Below are positions 9,543 through 18,994 of a stretch of DNA of 64,000 bases, one piece after another. A model generated the notes under the pieces. It did no database searches. It was not told the origin of the DNA and saw nothing but the letters and a program-made list of their open reading frames with translations. This DNA is from Spartinivicinus marinus. Its GTDB lineage: Bacteria > Pseudomonadota > Gammaproteobacteria > Pseudomonadales > Zooshikellaceae. The position numbers and the translations under genes are program-made. The stretch covers positions 6,344,501 to 6,408,500 of the forward strand of contig NZ_JAPJZK010000001.1 in NCBI RefSeq assembly GCF_026309355.1, written 5' to 3'. Positions within the stretch are counted from its first letter, which is position 1. Each line of letters begins with the position of its first letter.

Positions 9543-9562
9543 CGCACCCCTCAAAGGGTGCG
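9543..9562 (+). terminator. Hairpin after apt
   Basis: Stem CGCACCC/GGGTGCG with a six-base loop, 21 bases after the apt stop. No T tract follows, so it is a hairpin rather than a classical intrinsic terminator. Confidence 0.5.
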
Positions 9563-9596
9563 CCAGTCATCTAAGAATAAACCCGCTAGTTTCACC

Positions 9597-9610
9597 GTCA
9601 TTTAAATGAC
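9597..9610. promoter_or_regulatory. Perfect palindrome GTCATTTAAATGAC
   Basis: A 14-base perfect dyad in a non-coding gap, of a size that suits a dimeric regulator. No known consensus was recognised, and chance occurrence in AT-rich DNA is possible. Confidence 0.25.
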
Positions 9611-9939
9611 AACACTGTCAGCTATTTGATCACTTCCCAACTATCTTTTTCATCTTACTCAACAAACATCGGACAGGTTAACAAGCAAAAGTGCTTTTTC
9701 CACTACTGCTAACTCCATACTTCACAGCATTTTCCTTACTAAATACTTTTTAACTTTTTCCAAGTAAAGCAAGCCGTTAAGTTGCGTATTTCAGTCTACA
9801 CTAACCATAAAATAGGATTGTATTCAAGATAAGTCATTTTTTTGCAACGAATAAAAGGAATGCCAATAGCAGTAAAGGCCCATACTGGTCAAAAAAATGC
9901 ATTAAAAACAATAAACGTAGGGAAAATGAGAGTTGAATA

Positions 9940-10437
9940 ATGGGCATTTGTGCAGAAGAGCTAAGACATTATGTCGTTCAACCCACTTTAAAGCAATTGC
10001 AAATCAAGCATTGCTTAGCAGAAAACTTGCTAATGGGGACAGCTGCTCAGGAAAGTGGGCTTGGCTTCTACCTACGCCCTAAAAAACACCACTCCTATGG
10101 CATTTATTGCATTACTCCCCTGATGCATAGAAATATATGGGATAAATATTTGGTTCAACTACCAGAACTGGCAAGTCAGGTCAGGGGATTAGCTAGCCAA
10201 CATGAATTTTTGGAAAATCCCCACCAAGAATTAGCTACTAATCTCAGTTATGCAACAGCTATTGCTTGGATGGTTTACCAGCGTGTCCCGAATTTTCCGA
10301 CTAAAGGTGATCCTGCCAATTTAGGGCTATTGGGAAAATGCTGGCGCCGTTATTACCATGGTAAACCCCAGGCCTCACTAGACGACTTTATCCATAATTA
10401 CCATCAATATATTCTGGGTAGACCTCAAGCCGCCTGA
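9940..10437 (+). CDS. Small lysozyme-fold-like protein resembling phage-encoded proteins
   Basis: 165 residues, with no signal peptide or membrane helix. The segment LLMGTAAQESGLG (about 31-42) has the AxQESG pattern of the catalytic Glu helix in transglycosylase-like folds, here E38. It is followed by YGIYCITP, an IWDKYL segment and LATNLSYATAIAWMVYQRVP. From memory, this whole pattern occurs in short proteins of tailed phages and prophages, with Q-x-x-P after a Gly-rich turn; I could not run a search. No other phage gene lies near it. A GAGAG sequence precedes the ATG. The function is unknown, and muramidase activity is only an inference from the motif. Confidence 0.7.
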   Translation: MGICAEELRHYVVQPTLKQLQIKHCLAENLLMGTAAQESGLGFYLRPKKHHSYGIYCITPLMHRNIWDKYLVQLPELASQVRGLASQHEFLENPHQELATNLSYATAIAWMVYQRVPNFPTKGDPANLGLLGKCWRRYYHGKPQASLDDFIHNYHQYILGRPQAA

Positions 10438-10472
10438 TAGTTCAATATAGCACTTGCTTATGTTAAATATTG

Positions 10473-10502
10473 CAACAGGCTAACAATAGAGTCTGTTGTT
10501 TT
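10473..10502. terminator. Weak hairpin between convergent genes
   Basis: CAACAG/CTGTTG (6 bp) with a 14-base loop, followed by TTTTG on the + strand. It lies between the lysozyme-fold gene and the convergent DksA-like gene. Confidence 0.35.
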
Positions 10503-10571
10503 GATTTATATGTATTTGCTTACTACTTAACTCTCTAAGCAAAAGTAGATGTTGTTATATTACCGCTTTGC

Positions 10572-10901
10572 TTAACCTGACAACTGCTCCGCACATTGAA
10601 TACATAAGTCCGTATAAGGCATCACCTTTAATCGAGCAGGTGCAATCTCCTGCCCACAATGACTACAAAACAAATACTCTTCATTATCAATACGTGTCAA
10701 TGCACGCTGGACCTTGATCAGTTCTGACAAAGTCTCATTACCTAGTGCATCAACCACCTCATCATTTTCACGCTCTTGTGCCTGCTCTGACCAGTCTCGG
10801 CTGGTGGGCTTTACTGCATCACGCTTCAATCGAGACAATCGCTGTTCCAACTCCATCTGTTTAGCCTGTAGTTGACGTTTTATGTCTTCATATAATGTCA
10901 T
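10572..10901 (-). CDS. TraR/DksA-family zinc-finger protein
   Basis: A 109-residue protein: an N-terminal coiled coil (about residues 3-35) and a C-terminal C4 zinc finger formed by CSHCG and CIQCA. The family binds the secondary channel of RNA polymerase. It is shorter than DksA (about 150 residues), so it is probably a DksA-like paralogue rather than DksA itself. I chose the ATG at 10899-10901, which has GAGG 6 bases upstream. An in-frame TTG 36 bases further upstream has no ribosome site. The gene is divergent from ttcA. Confidence 0.88.
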   Translation of the reverse strand: MTLYEDIKRQLQAKQMELEQRLSRLKRDAVKPTSRDWSEQAQERENDEVVDALGNETLSELIKVQRALTRIDNEEYLFCSHCGQEIAPARLKVMPYTDLCIQCAEQLSG

Positions 10902-11115
10902 GCAGTGCCTCACCACTTTCACATTCGTTATTAACAATTGTTATTGATTTACTCTATCTAACTATAGCGTTTTCTAACGTTCCTATTGTTTGGGCAAGCA
11001 ATACAGACAAAAAGTTTGCTTGCCCTCCCCTTACTCACATACTTTGTTCTCATTAACAGCAGGCTCAGGTATAATCAGCCCCCCATTATCTGGTTGCCTT
11101 TACTTAGCAGTAACG

Positions 11116-12036
11116 ATGTCTATGCAAAAGCCAAAATCTGACAAACTCACCCTTAACAAGCTACAAAAGCGCTTACGTCGCGAAGTAGGCCGAGCTATCG
11201 CCGACTTCAATATGATCGAAGATGGTGACAAAATCATGTGTTGCTTGTCAGGTGGTAAAGACAGTTATACCCTGCTGGATATCTTGCTAAATCTACAGCA
11301 ACATGCCCCAATCAGCTTTTCTATTGTGGCGGTAAACCTTGACCAGAAGCAGCCAGGCTTTCCTGAGGAAGTACTACCTAACTATTTAAACTCATTAAAT
11401 ATTGACTACTTAATTGTTGAAGAAGACACTTACAGTATTGTCAAAGACAAAATACCCGAAGGAAAAACGACTTGTGCTTTATGCTCAAGACTGAGACGGG
11501 GTATCTTATACAGCACCGCAAAAAAGCTGGGCGCCACTAAAATTGCCTTGGGCCATCATCGTGACGATATCATCGAAACCCTGTTATTAAATATGTTTTA
11601 TGGCGGCAAAATGAAAGCTATGCCAGCCAAGCTGGTTTCTGACGATGGTCAACATATGGTTATTCGCCCACTGGCCTATAGCCGTGAAAAAGATATTATA
11701 AAATACGCAGGCTTGAAGAATTTTCCTATTATTCCTTGCAACCTGTGTGGCTCTCAGGAAAACCTGCAACGAAAACAGATGAAAGCCCTGCTAAACCAAT
11801 GGGATCGTCAATTCCCTGGGCGTATTGAAAGTATGTTTCGCGCGACGCAAAATATCGTCCCATCGCATATGGTAGACACAAGCCTATTTGACTTTCAATC
11901 ACTAACGACACAAGACCAACCATTTCCTGATGGAGATCAGGCCTTTGATCCACCCAGCTTAGACTACCAAGCAGCTACTGATGAAAACACCGATACAGAA
12001 GAACAGCCATCAATGGTGAAACTTATTTCCCTGTAG
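11116..12036 (+). CDS. ttcA: tRNA 2-thiocytidine(32) synthetase TtcA
   Basis: It thiolates C32 of certain tRNAs using a 4Fe-4S cluster and ATP. The PP-loop SGGKDS is at 45-50. The two CXXC pairs of the family are CALC at C120/C123 and CNLC at C208/C211. About 306 residues from this ATG, which matches the family length. A longer in-frame reading from a TTG at 10990 would add 42 residues unlike TtcA and has no ribosome site, so I reject it. The last 45 residues are acidic and poorly conserved. Confidence 0.95.
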   Translation: MSMQKPKSDKLTLNKLQKRLRREVGRAIADFNMIEDGDKIMCCLSGGKDSYTLLDILLNLQQHAPISFSIVAVNLDQKQPGFPEEVLPNYLNSLNIDYLIVEEDTYSIVKDKIPEGKTTCALCSRLRRGILYSTAKKLGATKIALGHHRDDIIETLLLNMFYGGKMKAMPAKLVSDDGQHMVIRPLAYSREKDIIKYAGLKNFPIIPCNLCGSQENLQRKQMKALLNQWDRQFPGRIESMFRATQNIVPSHMVDTSLFDFQSLTTQDQPFPDGDQAFDPPSLDYQAATDENTDTEEQPSMVKLISL

Positions 12037-12062
12037 CTGACTTGCGAGCAACCAATTGTCCA

Positions 12063-12089
12063 GGCTGGTAGCAAAATGCTTAACCAGCC
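12063..12089. terminator. Hairpin between ttcA and the convergent DUF547 gene
   Basis: GGCTGGT/ACCAGCC (7 bp) with a 13-base loop lies between two converging stop codons. CTCTTTTTAC follows on the + strand after some 11 bases. Confidence 0.4.
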
Positions 12090-12106
12090 GACCATGTCAC
12101 CTCTTT

Positions 12107-12931
12107 TTACTTCACTTCATTTAAATTCCAATCATATTGATAGCTGATATTTCCTTGAAACTGCGCTAATTGTTTACGCAAAACTGGCTGAGCATATTGT
12201 TGTAAGTGCTTTATTAAAGCTGGTTCGTTATCACCAAAATCAACTTGATACCAGTCGTATATTTTTGATAACGCAAGTCCTTGTTTCGAGAGCGAAACGC
12301 CTTTAGCCTGATTAATAAACCGTTTGGCGGCAGCTTCTAATATTTGCTCTTGATTAGCGGCTGTTAACGCTTGAGTAGCTAAATCAGGACATCCCAAACT
12401 GGCACAATTAACCACATAGTGAATCCGTTGATCTTGCCAAATAGGCCTGAGAATACGGTGTTCAATATCATTCAAAGTAATTGCCTGACCAGCAATACGA
12501 ATAATTTCATCATCCCAAGGGCCAAAACTAAAGAAACCTTTACCCAGTTTTTTAATGGAACTGACAGGATAGCTATTCAACACCAATTGTACAGTTAACG
12601 CATTATATAAATTAACCCAATAAGCAAACTGCTCTTGTTTTTTATATTGGCGCGGATCAATATGGCTCAACTGCTCGATATAGCGAGCCAGCTTCTGTGT
12701 ATCGGTAGCACTCACTTTCTTGTAATTAAACAAATGGCCCTCTGGCTTAACCACCAAATACTGCTTTAACAACTGCTGCCATGGTTGGTGGTTAATCTGG
12801 TGGCTGCTCTGTTCATTACTGGCTTGCCAAAAATGCCATAAATTGGCTTTTGGTGCAGCAACAGAAAGAGTAGGCAGATAAGCGATCAATACAGCCCAGC
12901 CCCATAACAAACACCATAATTTACGTTTCAT
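12107..12931 (-). CDS. Exported DUF547 domain protein
   Basis: About 274 residues with a clear signal peptide: positive MKRK, a hydrophobic stretch to about residue 22, then SVAAP. The mature part is a DUF547 domain, with FAYWVNLYNALTVQLVL, the VNCASLGCP motif and SKIYDWYQVDF. The paired Cys and the conserved Asn/Tyr residues suggest a thiol-type fold, but no biochemical role is established for the family. I chose the ATG at 12931 over the GTG nine bases upstream because the signal peptide begins there. Confidence 0.85.
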   Translation of the reverse strand: MKRKLWCLLWGWAVLIAYLPTLSVAAPKANLWHFWQASNEQSSHQINHQPWQQLLKQYLVVKPEGHLFNYKKVSATDTQKLARYIEQLSHIDPRQYKKQEQFAYWVNLYNALTVQLVLNSYPVSSIKKLGKGFFSFGPWDDEIIRIAGQAITLNDIEHRILRPIWQDQRIHYVVNCASLGCPDLATQALTAANQEQILEAAAKRFINQAKGVSLSKQGLALSKIYDWYQVDFGDNEPALIKHLQQYAQPVLRKQLAQFQGNISYQYDWNLNEVK

Positions 12932-13404
12932 TGCAATCACTTATCAACCTCCCAATAAATTCAGCCTTCTTTACATTAGTAAAAGAAAGGTACGAAGTGA
13001 TAACTCTTTCATTTTCACACTAAAGATATGTTTTATTCATAACTATTAGTCATATAAATAAGGAAAAAGGTTAATAATGTTTAAAAAACGCTTTGTAAGC
13101 ACTGAAAACTATAACAAACCAAGTGACCCAATAAGCTGATTTATTTATACTGAGCCTGTTAACTGGATTTAACACAAACTAATTAAAGAAATAAAAACTC
13201 ATAAAAAACAAGCCATAAACTAACAATAACAGGTACGCAAAGCAGCCATTTACACTACTCCCTTAAGTTTTCAGAGTAATCTAAATGCGGCGAAACAAAT
13301 TTTTTGTTTTCCGTAAGCTGCTTTCGAGAGTCAACAAGTAGGACATCTTCTAACTGACTAATGCCTACTTTGATTGATACTAAAAAAGCCAAGGAGGTAA
13401 CACA
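12932..13404. other. Intergenic gap (473 bases)
   Basis: A very AT-rich divergent promoter region between the DUF547 gene and the Yip1 gene. Apart from the strong ribosome site at 13391-13398, I see nothing I can name in it. Confidence 0.5.
13391..13398 (+). promoter_or_regulatory. Full-length Shine-Dalgarno AAGGAGGT
   Basis: An eight-base perfect anti-16S match lies 6 bases before the GTG at 13405. It fixes that start codon and suggests strong translation. Confidence 0.8.
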
Positions 13405-14010
13405 GTGCTGTTAAATCACATTTGGGGTCTATTTACCACCCCTCAACAAGAATGGCAACTCATCCGTAATGAATCCAATTCCGTTAGTAAAATTTATTTA
13501 ACTCATGTTCTATTACTTGCAGCGATCCCTGCTATTTGCGGGTATATTGGCTTCACTCAAGTGGGTTGGTCAGTCGGCACCGACAAGCTGGTCAAACTCA
13601 CTGAAGCCAATGCTGCAGGGATGGCTCTACTGGGCTATATGGCGATGTTAGCAGGTATTTTTGTAATGGGCTGTTTTATTCAGTGGATGGCAAAAACCTA
13701 TCATGCCAACACAACCTTAAGTCAGACCATTGTCTTTGCTGCTTATACTGCCACTCCTTTATTTCTAACTGGTCTGGGGGCCTTATTACCCAATGTATGG
13801 CTAAATCTATTTCTTGTCATTGCCGGAGCCAGCTATGCAACTTACCTTCTCTATACCGGTATTCCTGTCATGATGAAAATCCCTAAAGAAGTCGGCTTTC
13901 TATTTGCTAGCAGTGTGCTTTGTGTTGGGCTCGTCGTTCTAGTTTCCATGATGACTATCACCGTATTATTTTGGGGCATTGGTATTGGCCCCTCACAAGT
14001 AGTATTCTGA
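13405..14010 (+). CDS. Yip1 family inner-membrane protein
   Basis: A 201-residue protein with five hydrophobic segments (about residues 30-50, 68-92, 105-125, 130-152 and 160-195). It begins LLNHIWGLFTTPQQEW, the usual start of bacterial Yip1/DUF1282 proteins. The function in bacteria is unknown; roles in envelope homeostasis have been proposed. The GTG start is fixed by the full Shine-Dalgarno sequence. It precedes sprT by 74 bases, with a perfect inverted repeat in the gap. Confidence 0.88.
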   Translation: MLLNHIWGLFTTPQQEWQLIRNESNSVSKIYLTHVLLLAAIPAICGYIGFTQVGWSVGTDKLVKLTEANAAGMALLGYMAMLAGIFVMGCFIQWMAKTYHANTTLSQTIVFAAYTATPLFLTGLGALLPNVWLNLFLVIAGASYATYLLYTGIPVMMKIPKEVGFLFASSVLCVGLVVLVSMMTITVLFWGIGIGPSQVVF

Positions 14011-14041
14011 TTTCTCTTGGCAGTCACAAGTCAACAGCCTA

Positions 14042-14070
14042 CAATTGCCGAATAATCTATTCGGCAATTG
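14042..14070. promoter_or_regulatory. Perfect 13-bp inverted repeat between yip1 and sprT
   Basis: CAATTGCCGAATA, then ATC, then TATTCGGCAATTG. The stem is perfect and the loop is three bases. No T run follows, and it ends 14 bases before the sprT ATG (2 before an alternative GTG). It could be an operator, a hairpin that blocks sprT translation, or an mRNA end structure for the Yip1 gene. Confidence 0.55.
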
Positions 14071-14084
14071 ATGTGTTAGTTAAA

Positions 14085-14561
14085 ATGCTTGAAGATGCAG
14101 TGGTTAAGCGAGTAAGAGTATTAATCTGTCTAGCTGAAACCCGCTTTGGTAGAATGTTTCAAATGCCCAGCATTCGTTTTGATCTAACAGGTACTTGCGC
14201 AGGTACTGCTGACTGGGTCAACAATGAAGTGCGTTTCAATACCTTATTTCTATCTCACCATCAACAACACTTTATCACGCATACCGTTGCCCATGAAGTG
14301 GCACATCTAGTTGCCCCTCTCATCTACGGCAGTCGCATTAAGCCTCATGGTAAAGAGTGGCAATTTGTGATGGAACAAGTATTTCACTGTCCAGCTGAGC
14401 GCTGTCATCAATATGACTTAGCTACCCTCAATAACCAGCGCCGTTATCACTGTCATTGTGCTCAACCTATTTGGCTAGGGCCAATTCAACATAAACGGGC
14501 TCAGCAAGGGATACGCTATATTTGCAAACAATGTCGACAGCCGCTAACAGCAGCAGTGTGA
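14085..14561 (+). CDS. sprT: SprT family zinc metalloprotease-like protein
   Basis: About 158 residues, close to E. coli SprT (165). The HEVAH zinc motif is H70-E71-x-x-H74, and the KPHGKEWQFVM segment after it is diagnostic of SprT. A C-terminal zinc ribbon uses CHC and CKQC. The SprT/Spartan fold in eukaryotes cuts DNA-protein crosslinks; the bacterial role is less clear. The in-frame open reading extends upstream into yip1, but the homologous part begins near the ATG at 14085; a GTG at 14073 is the alternative. Neither has a strong ribosome site. Confidence 0.88.
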   Translation: MLEDAVVKRVRVLICLAETRFGRMFQMPSIRFDLTGTCAGTADWVNNEVRFNTLFLSHHQQHFITHTVAHEVAHLVAPLIYGSRIKPHGKEWQFVMEQVFHCPAERCHQYDLATLNNQRRYHCHCAQPIWLGPIQHKRAQQGIRYICKQCRQPLTAAV

Positions 14562-15100
14562 CCGCAACATTCAATTACACTCCTCTCTTTAAGACAAGTG
14601 ATAACTACACTTCAATAAGGCATTACTAATTAAATAGGTAATCCCAAGAAGTAAAAAGCATATCTCAACAAACAACCAATACACTGCACATTATTTTTTA
14701 ATGTCTATTTTTTTATCGCTGAAAAATCTATTTGAATATTCTTTCTATTTAACAACTAATTTTTTAATCGGCTCATCCTTTATAAAAAAACCTATGTATT
14801 TATTCTCAAATAATGCCATTTCATTGAACTAAGGGTGTCATTATTGGCCTACACAGGGAACAATAGCGCCAGGAATGTAGCGGTTGATTTAGCTCTGAGA
14901 GTTGATCAAGTACTGAACAGGGAATCTAATTGGTAAGTTCGCACAGGTTTTATTAATTGACTCATTAAGTTTATTAACTGAGTTGTTGGTTTTTTATTCG
15001 CTCTTGGCTTATATACCTAAGCTATATTCTGAACAATAAGTCATGCCTTAAACACATTGGCGCCAACAACCTATATTGTTAAATTAAAGGATAAGTGCTA
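14562..15100. other. Intergenic gap before the large lipoprotein gene (539 bases)
   Basis: AT-rich with no supported gene. It ends with AAAGG at 15086-15090, the ribosome site of the lipoprotein. No repeat or terminator could be named. Confidence 0.5.
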
Positions 15101-18100
15101 ATGAAATCGCCAGCGATATATATTGCTCTAGCCAGCATTTTGTCTCTCTGCCTGACTGGCTGTCCAGATTCAAGTAGCTCCAAGCCAACACCAGATACAA
15201 CTACAACAAAACCTGATGCTCCTCCTCCATCATCACCTGCTGGAGATAATGATAATAATGACACTGAGCCTGATGACCCTGTTGTTAATAACGACCCTCC
15301 GGCACCAAGCCAACCAGCACCTGATACACCTGTGAAGGCTGGGAAAAAAATTACTGAAATCATTATTACCCATGCAGAAGACAAACCACTGGCAGACTAC
15401 ATCACCTTTGGTCATGTATTTAAACCTGGTGAAATCAGCGCCAACGAAACTGTGCTGTTAAAAAATGCTAAGGGCAATTTAATTCGTACTCAAGTTGATA
15501 AAAAAGCGACTCACTCTGATGGTTCATTGAGGCACGCCATCATCAGCGCTAAAGTCAACCTTCACAGCTCACAAGAAACCTTCTCGCTATTTAAAGGAAC
15601 TGGTGCCAACCCTGGCTCACCCATTACCCGCACTCAGTTACAACAATATAACTTTGACTTAACCCTATTACTTGATGTTGAAGGCACCGCTTATCAGCTC
15701 AAACTGGCAGATGTGATTACAAATGGCACCTTAGAAAAACAGTGGCTTGCGGGTGGTATTGCTAATGAGTTTATTTTTAGTAGTCCAATTAAAAATAGTC
15801 AGGGCCAACCTCACCCTCACTTACATGCTCGCTTCTACCTAAGAACGTATGGCAGTAATAATGAAAAAGCCAAAGTTTCAGTGGTTGTTGAGAATACCTA
15901 TGCTTACCAACCCAACCCACGCAACTATACCTATAATGTTACACTGACTAGCCAAGGTAAAACCCTTTTACAGCAAAATGCCGTTGAGCACTATCATCAT
16001 GCCCGCTGGAAACGGGATGTCATTTTAAAAGGCAATGACCCTCTTCATATTGTCTTTAACAAAAACTATTTAATAAATACCAAAGCATTTCCTTTATATG
16101 ACCCATCTATTCAAGTGGATGAATCCACCGCTAATAACTACTACCAGAACTACCAAAAAAACAGTCAACTAATGAATATAGGCACTGTAACAGCATACAT
16201 GCCTACTACGGGAGGACGTGCGGATATTGGGCCACTCCCAGGCTGGACTGCCAGTTATTTAATTAGCCAGGATAAACGACTCAAAAATGTCACCTTGGGC
16301 AATGCCAGCCAAGCTGGCTCCTGGTCTATCCACTATCGAAATAAGCAAACTGGTCAAGTCGTTAGGATTGATAAAAAACCTTATGCAGGTTTAAAAGGAA
16401 CCCCGCATGACTTTAAAAACCCCGAAACAGGTAAGTCTGAAGCATTTCCAAACTGTTCGTCGTGTAAGATCCCTTACAAACCTGACAGTGCTCATCAGCC
16501 ATCCTTAGCCTATCTACCTTATACTTTAACAGGTGACTATTATTATTTAGAAGAACTCCAGTTTTGGGTAACTTACAACTTACTCAATACTAATCCTTGG
16601 TATCGACGTAAAGGAAAAGGTATTTTTAGAAACCTACAGATTCGTGGAGAAGCTTGGTCATTACGTACCTTAGGGCAAGCAGCATACATTACTCCAGACC
16701 ACCAACGTTCGCTTAAGTCATACTTCAAGCAAGTGCTTGATAGTAACTTATCTTATTTAGAAGATATGTATATCAATAAAACAGATAGCGACCGTAAAGA
16801 TAATGAAGCGTTAATTGACAACTTTGCTGTCCGCACTGGTACCAACCCGTTAGCTTATGATAACCAAACAGGCCTCGCCCCTTGGATGGATGATCTTCAT
16901 ACCTGGTCGCTTGGCTTTTTAAACGAACTGGGCTTTACTAAAGCCAAAAACATTCTAGACATTCGGGCTAAATTCAGTGTCGAAAGAATGCTTAACCCCG
17001 GATTTTGCTGGATTTTTGCTAGCAACTATAGCCTTAAAGTCAGGGACAATTTAGGTAACAAGCAATTCAAAACCTATCGTTCATTTGCTGAAGCATTTTC
17101 AAAAACAACCAGTATTGATTTAGCAAAATTACCTTGCAATTCCAAAGGAATGTTTGATTACTATAATCAAAAAAATCAAAAAACATTAAAACTTGGGGAA
17201 ATGGTTGGTTATGCTACATCAACAGAGGGCTTCCCTTCTCATCTTCAGATTGCATTAGCTGTTGTTGCCGATTCAAACTACCCCAATGCAATGCAAGCCT
17301 GGGAAACTTTTGTTAATCGTACAATGAAGCCTAATTACAATATAAGGCCTCAGCTAGCATTGGTTCCTCGCAGCCAATACACTCAAACTGATGATGTCAT
17401 CGACACACAAGGGTCAAGTTACCATCCTGAAACCCCCAGTCAAACCCTAGTGGTCAATCCTGTTAATTTACCGCCATCCAAAGATGATACAAATGATGAT
17501 GACAACAACAATGGTGACGACGTTATTATCATTGAAGACCCCGACGACCAAGTTGAAGCAGCCTTTCATAATCCTGGTCTAAACACAGCCCAGACCACCA
17601 ATTTCTCAAAAGATAAAAGTGAGCCAAAAACTGTAAGTAGTGACAAACTCACTAACAAGGTTACAGCTATTACCGAAATTGTTAACAATATGAAGCCTGG
17701 CCAATGGTATTATGTCAATACCCATAACACCTTAGCTGACGTATTTCCTAAAAAAACCCACGACAGCTGGGGAAACACAGGCCCAACTGCCGTGTTATCA
17801 GCTTGGTCTGGTGGAGCAATTGGTAATGGCCAGCTGCTACTATGGGGTGGAGGTCGATACAGCTACGGAGGCAATGAAGTATACAGCCTAGATTTAACAA
17901 CCTTACAGTGGCACCAACTAACAGAACCAAGTCTTTACTATCGTGACACACAAGGTAATTGTGTTAACCCTAACAATCAGCCAGTTGACAACTGCCTGAC
18001 CATGGACCAAGCCCCTACTTCTGCTCACTCCTATGATGCTGTTCAATATCTGCCTAACCTGGGGAAGTTCTGGATGGGACCCGGAACATTATATGGCCGG

Positions 18101-18829
18101 GGCAAAGCCACATCACAGCAGCAGTCATATTTTTTTGACCCTCAATCCAGACAATGGGCTCAACAACAAACCATCCCTTTACCTGGTAAACTAAGCTCAG
18201 CTTACGATAAACAAACAGGGTATATATTAGTAGCTAACGGTAAAAAAATGATTGCTTATGACCCTGTCACCAACCAGATAAAGCACAAGTCCCCTACAGG
18301 CCCTGACTTTGGTGGTGCTTCACCATCAGGCTTTGCAACAGACCGTCGATTATTTATTCAACTACTTGATTCACAAGTCAGTTATTATGACCTGTCTAAC
18401 ATGAACTGGAATAACTCAAGTAGTAAACTACCAAAAGTTAAAGCCGCACCCTTGTATATCATCCAAAATGGTAAACGAGAGCGCTTTCAGTTAGGACAAG
18501 GCCAACTGAGAGAGGAACCTACCTCACTTCGCCACTATGGGATTGATTACGATACCGTTAACAGAGTATTTGTATTATGGAATGGTAGCAGTAATACCAT
18601 CACCTTGGACCCTGAAACTTGGACACTCACAGAGCATCAACCAGCACTAACAGGAAATATCCCCAGCCAATATAATCACCGGGGAAAGCGAAAAGATCGA
18701 GGCATTTTTGGTCGATGGAGATATGTGCCTGAGTGGAGCAGCTTTATTGGCTATAATGATCAAAACCAAGGTCTGTGGCTATACCAACTGCCTTACCAGA
18801 CATATAACACTGCAGCAATACAGAAGTAG
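15101..18829 (+). CDS. Very large lipoprotein with RIFT-barrel-like N-terminus and Kelch-like C-terminus
   Basis: About 1242 residues. A lipoprotein signal ends at LTGC (Cys at about 21), followed by a Ser/Pro/Asp-rich linker to about residue 80. Residues about 85-320 contain FGHVFKPGEI, RTQVDKKATHSDGSLRHAI and a beta-rich pattern that recalls the RIFT-barrel N-domains of YetA/PcRGLX-like rhamnogalacturonan lyases. A central part (about 450-760) is rich in aromatic helices, as in an alpha/alpha toroid, with CSSC. An Asp/Asn-rich linker follows at about 800-825. The last 370 residues have GGGRYSYGGNEVYSLDLTTLQW-type blades of a Kelch or galactose-oxidase propeller. It is likely an outer-membrane-anchored glycan-active or adhesive protein; the domain calls are by eye. 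The ATG was chosen over a GTG at 15095 from ribosome-site spacing. Confidence 0.8.
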   Translation: MKSPAIYIALASILSLCLTGCPDSSSSKPTPDTTTTKPDAPPPSSPAGDNDNNDTEPDDPVVNNDPPAPSQPAPDTPVKAGKKITEIIITHAEDKPLADYITFGHVFKPGEISANETVLLKNAKGNLIRTQVDKKATHSDGSLRHAIISAKVNLHSSQETFSLFKGTGANPGSPITRTQLQQYNFDLTLLLDVEGTAYQLKLADVITNGTLEKQWLAGGIANEFIFSSPIKNSQGQPHPHLHARFYLRTYGSNNEKAKVSVVVENTYAYQPNPRNYTYNVTLTSQGKTLLQQNAVEHYHHARWKRDVILKGNDPLHIVFNKNYLINTKAFPLYDPSIQVDESTANNYYQNYQKNSQLMNIGTVTAYMPTTGGRADIGPLPGWTASYLISQDKRLKNVTLGNASQAGSWSIHYRNKQTGQVVRIDKKPYAGLKGTPHDFKNPETGKSEAFPNCSSCKIPYKPDSAHQPSLAYLPYTLTGDYYYLEELQFWVTYNLLNTNPWYRRKGKGIFRNLQIRGEAWSLRTLGQAAYITPDHQRSLKSYFKQVLDSNLSYLEDMYINKTDSDRKDNEALIDNFAVRTGTNPLAYDNQTGLAPWMDDLHTWSLGFLNELGFTKAKNILDIRAKFSVERMLNPGFCWIFASNYSLKVRDNLGNKQFKTYRSFAEAFSKTTSIDLAKLPCNSKGMFDYYNQKNQKTLKLGEMVGYATSTEGFPSHLQIALAVVADSNYPNAMQAWETFVNRTMKPNYNIRPQLALVPRSQYTQTDDVIDTQGSSYHPETPSQTLVVNPVNLPPSKDDTNDDDNNNGDDVIIIEDPDDQVEAAFHNPGLNTAQTTNFSKDKSEPKTVSSDKLTNKVTAITEIVNNMKPGQWYYVNTHNTLADVFPKKTHDSWGNTGPTAVLSAWSGGAIGNGQLLLWGGGRYSYGGNEVYSLDLTTLQWHQLTEPSLYYRDTQGNCVNPNNQPVDNCLTMDQAPTSAHSYDAVQYLPNLGKFWMGPGTLYGRGKATSQQQSYFFDPQSRQWAQQQTIPLPGKLSSAYDKQTGYILVANGKKMIAYDPVTNQIKHKSPTGPDFGGASPSGFATDRRLFIQLLDSQVSYYDLSNMNWNNSSSKLPKVKAAPLYIIQNGKRERFQLGQGQLREEPTSLRHYGIDYDTVNRVFVLWNGSSNTITLDPETWTLTEHQPALTGNIPSQYNHRGKRKDRGIFGRWRYVPEWSSFIGYNDQNQGLWLYQLPYQTYNTAAIQK

Positions 18830-18927
18830 TGTTATATGTCTTAGCTTATCGGTTATCTGATACTACAACCTTACAAGTGAGATAATATCTATAGCTTACA
18901 AGATAAGTTCCTGAATCTAAAACACAG

Positions 18928-18994
18928 CCTCCTGTTATTTTAGATTTTACTTAGAAAAGTAAAGGATGCATAAAAAACAGGAGGTTTGTTTTGT
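18928..18994 (+). terminator. Inverted repeat followed by T-rich tail
   Basis: CCTCCTGTT and AACAGGAGG (9 bp, perfect) are separated by 39 bases and followed by TTTGTTTTGT. It lies 98 bases after the lipoprotein stop and could act as its terminator, although the loop is long. Confidence 0.45.

Larger units (their letters stand above)
9522..9939. other. Intergenic gap after apt (418 bases)
   Basis: It holds the hairpin at 9543-9562 and a perfect 14-base palindrome at 9597-9610. The rest is AT-rich with no convincing gene. Confidence 0.6.

Noticed and set aside
10990-11115. N-terminal extension of ttcA from a TTG
   Set aside because: The extra 42 residues are unlike TtcA and no ribosome site precedes the TTG.
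13920-14084. sprT start inside the Yip1 gene
   Set aside because: This would overlap 91 bases of the Yip1 gene and add residues not found in SprT.
15246-15262. Fur-box-like GATAATGATAATAATGA run
   Set aside because: It lies inside the Asp/Asn-rich linker codons of the large lipoprotein and is explained by those codons.
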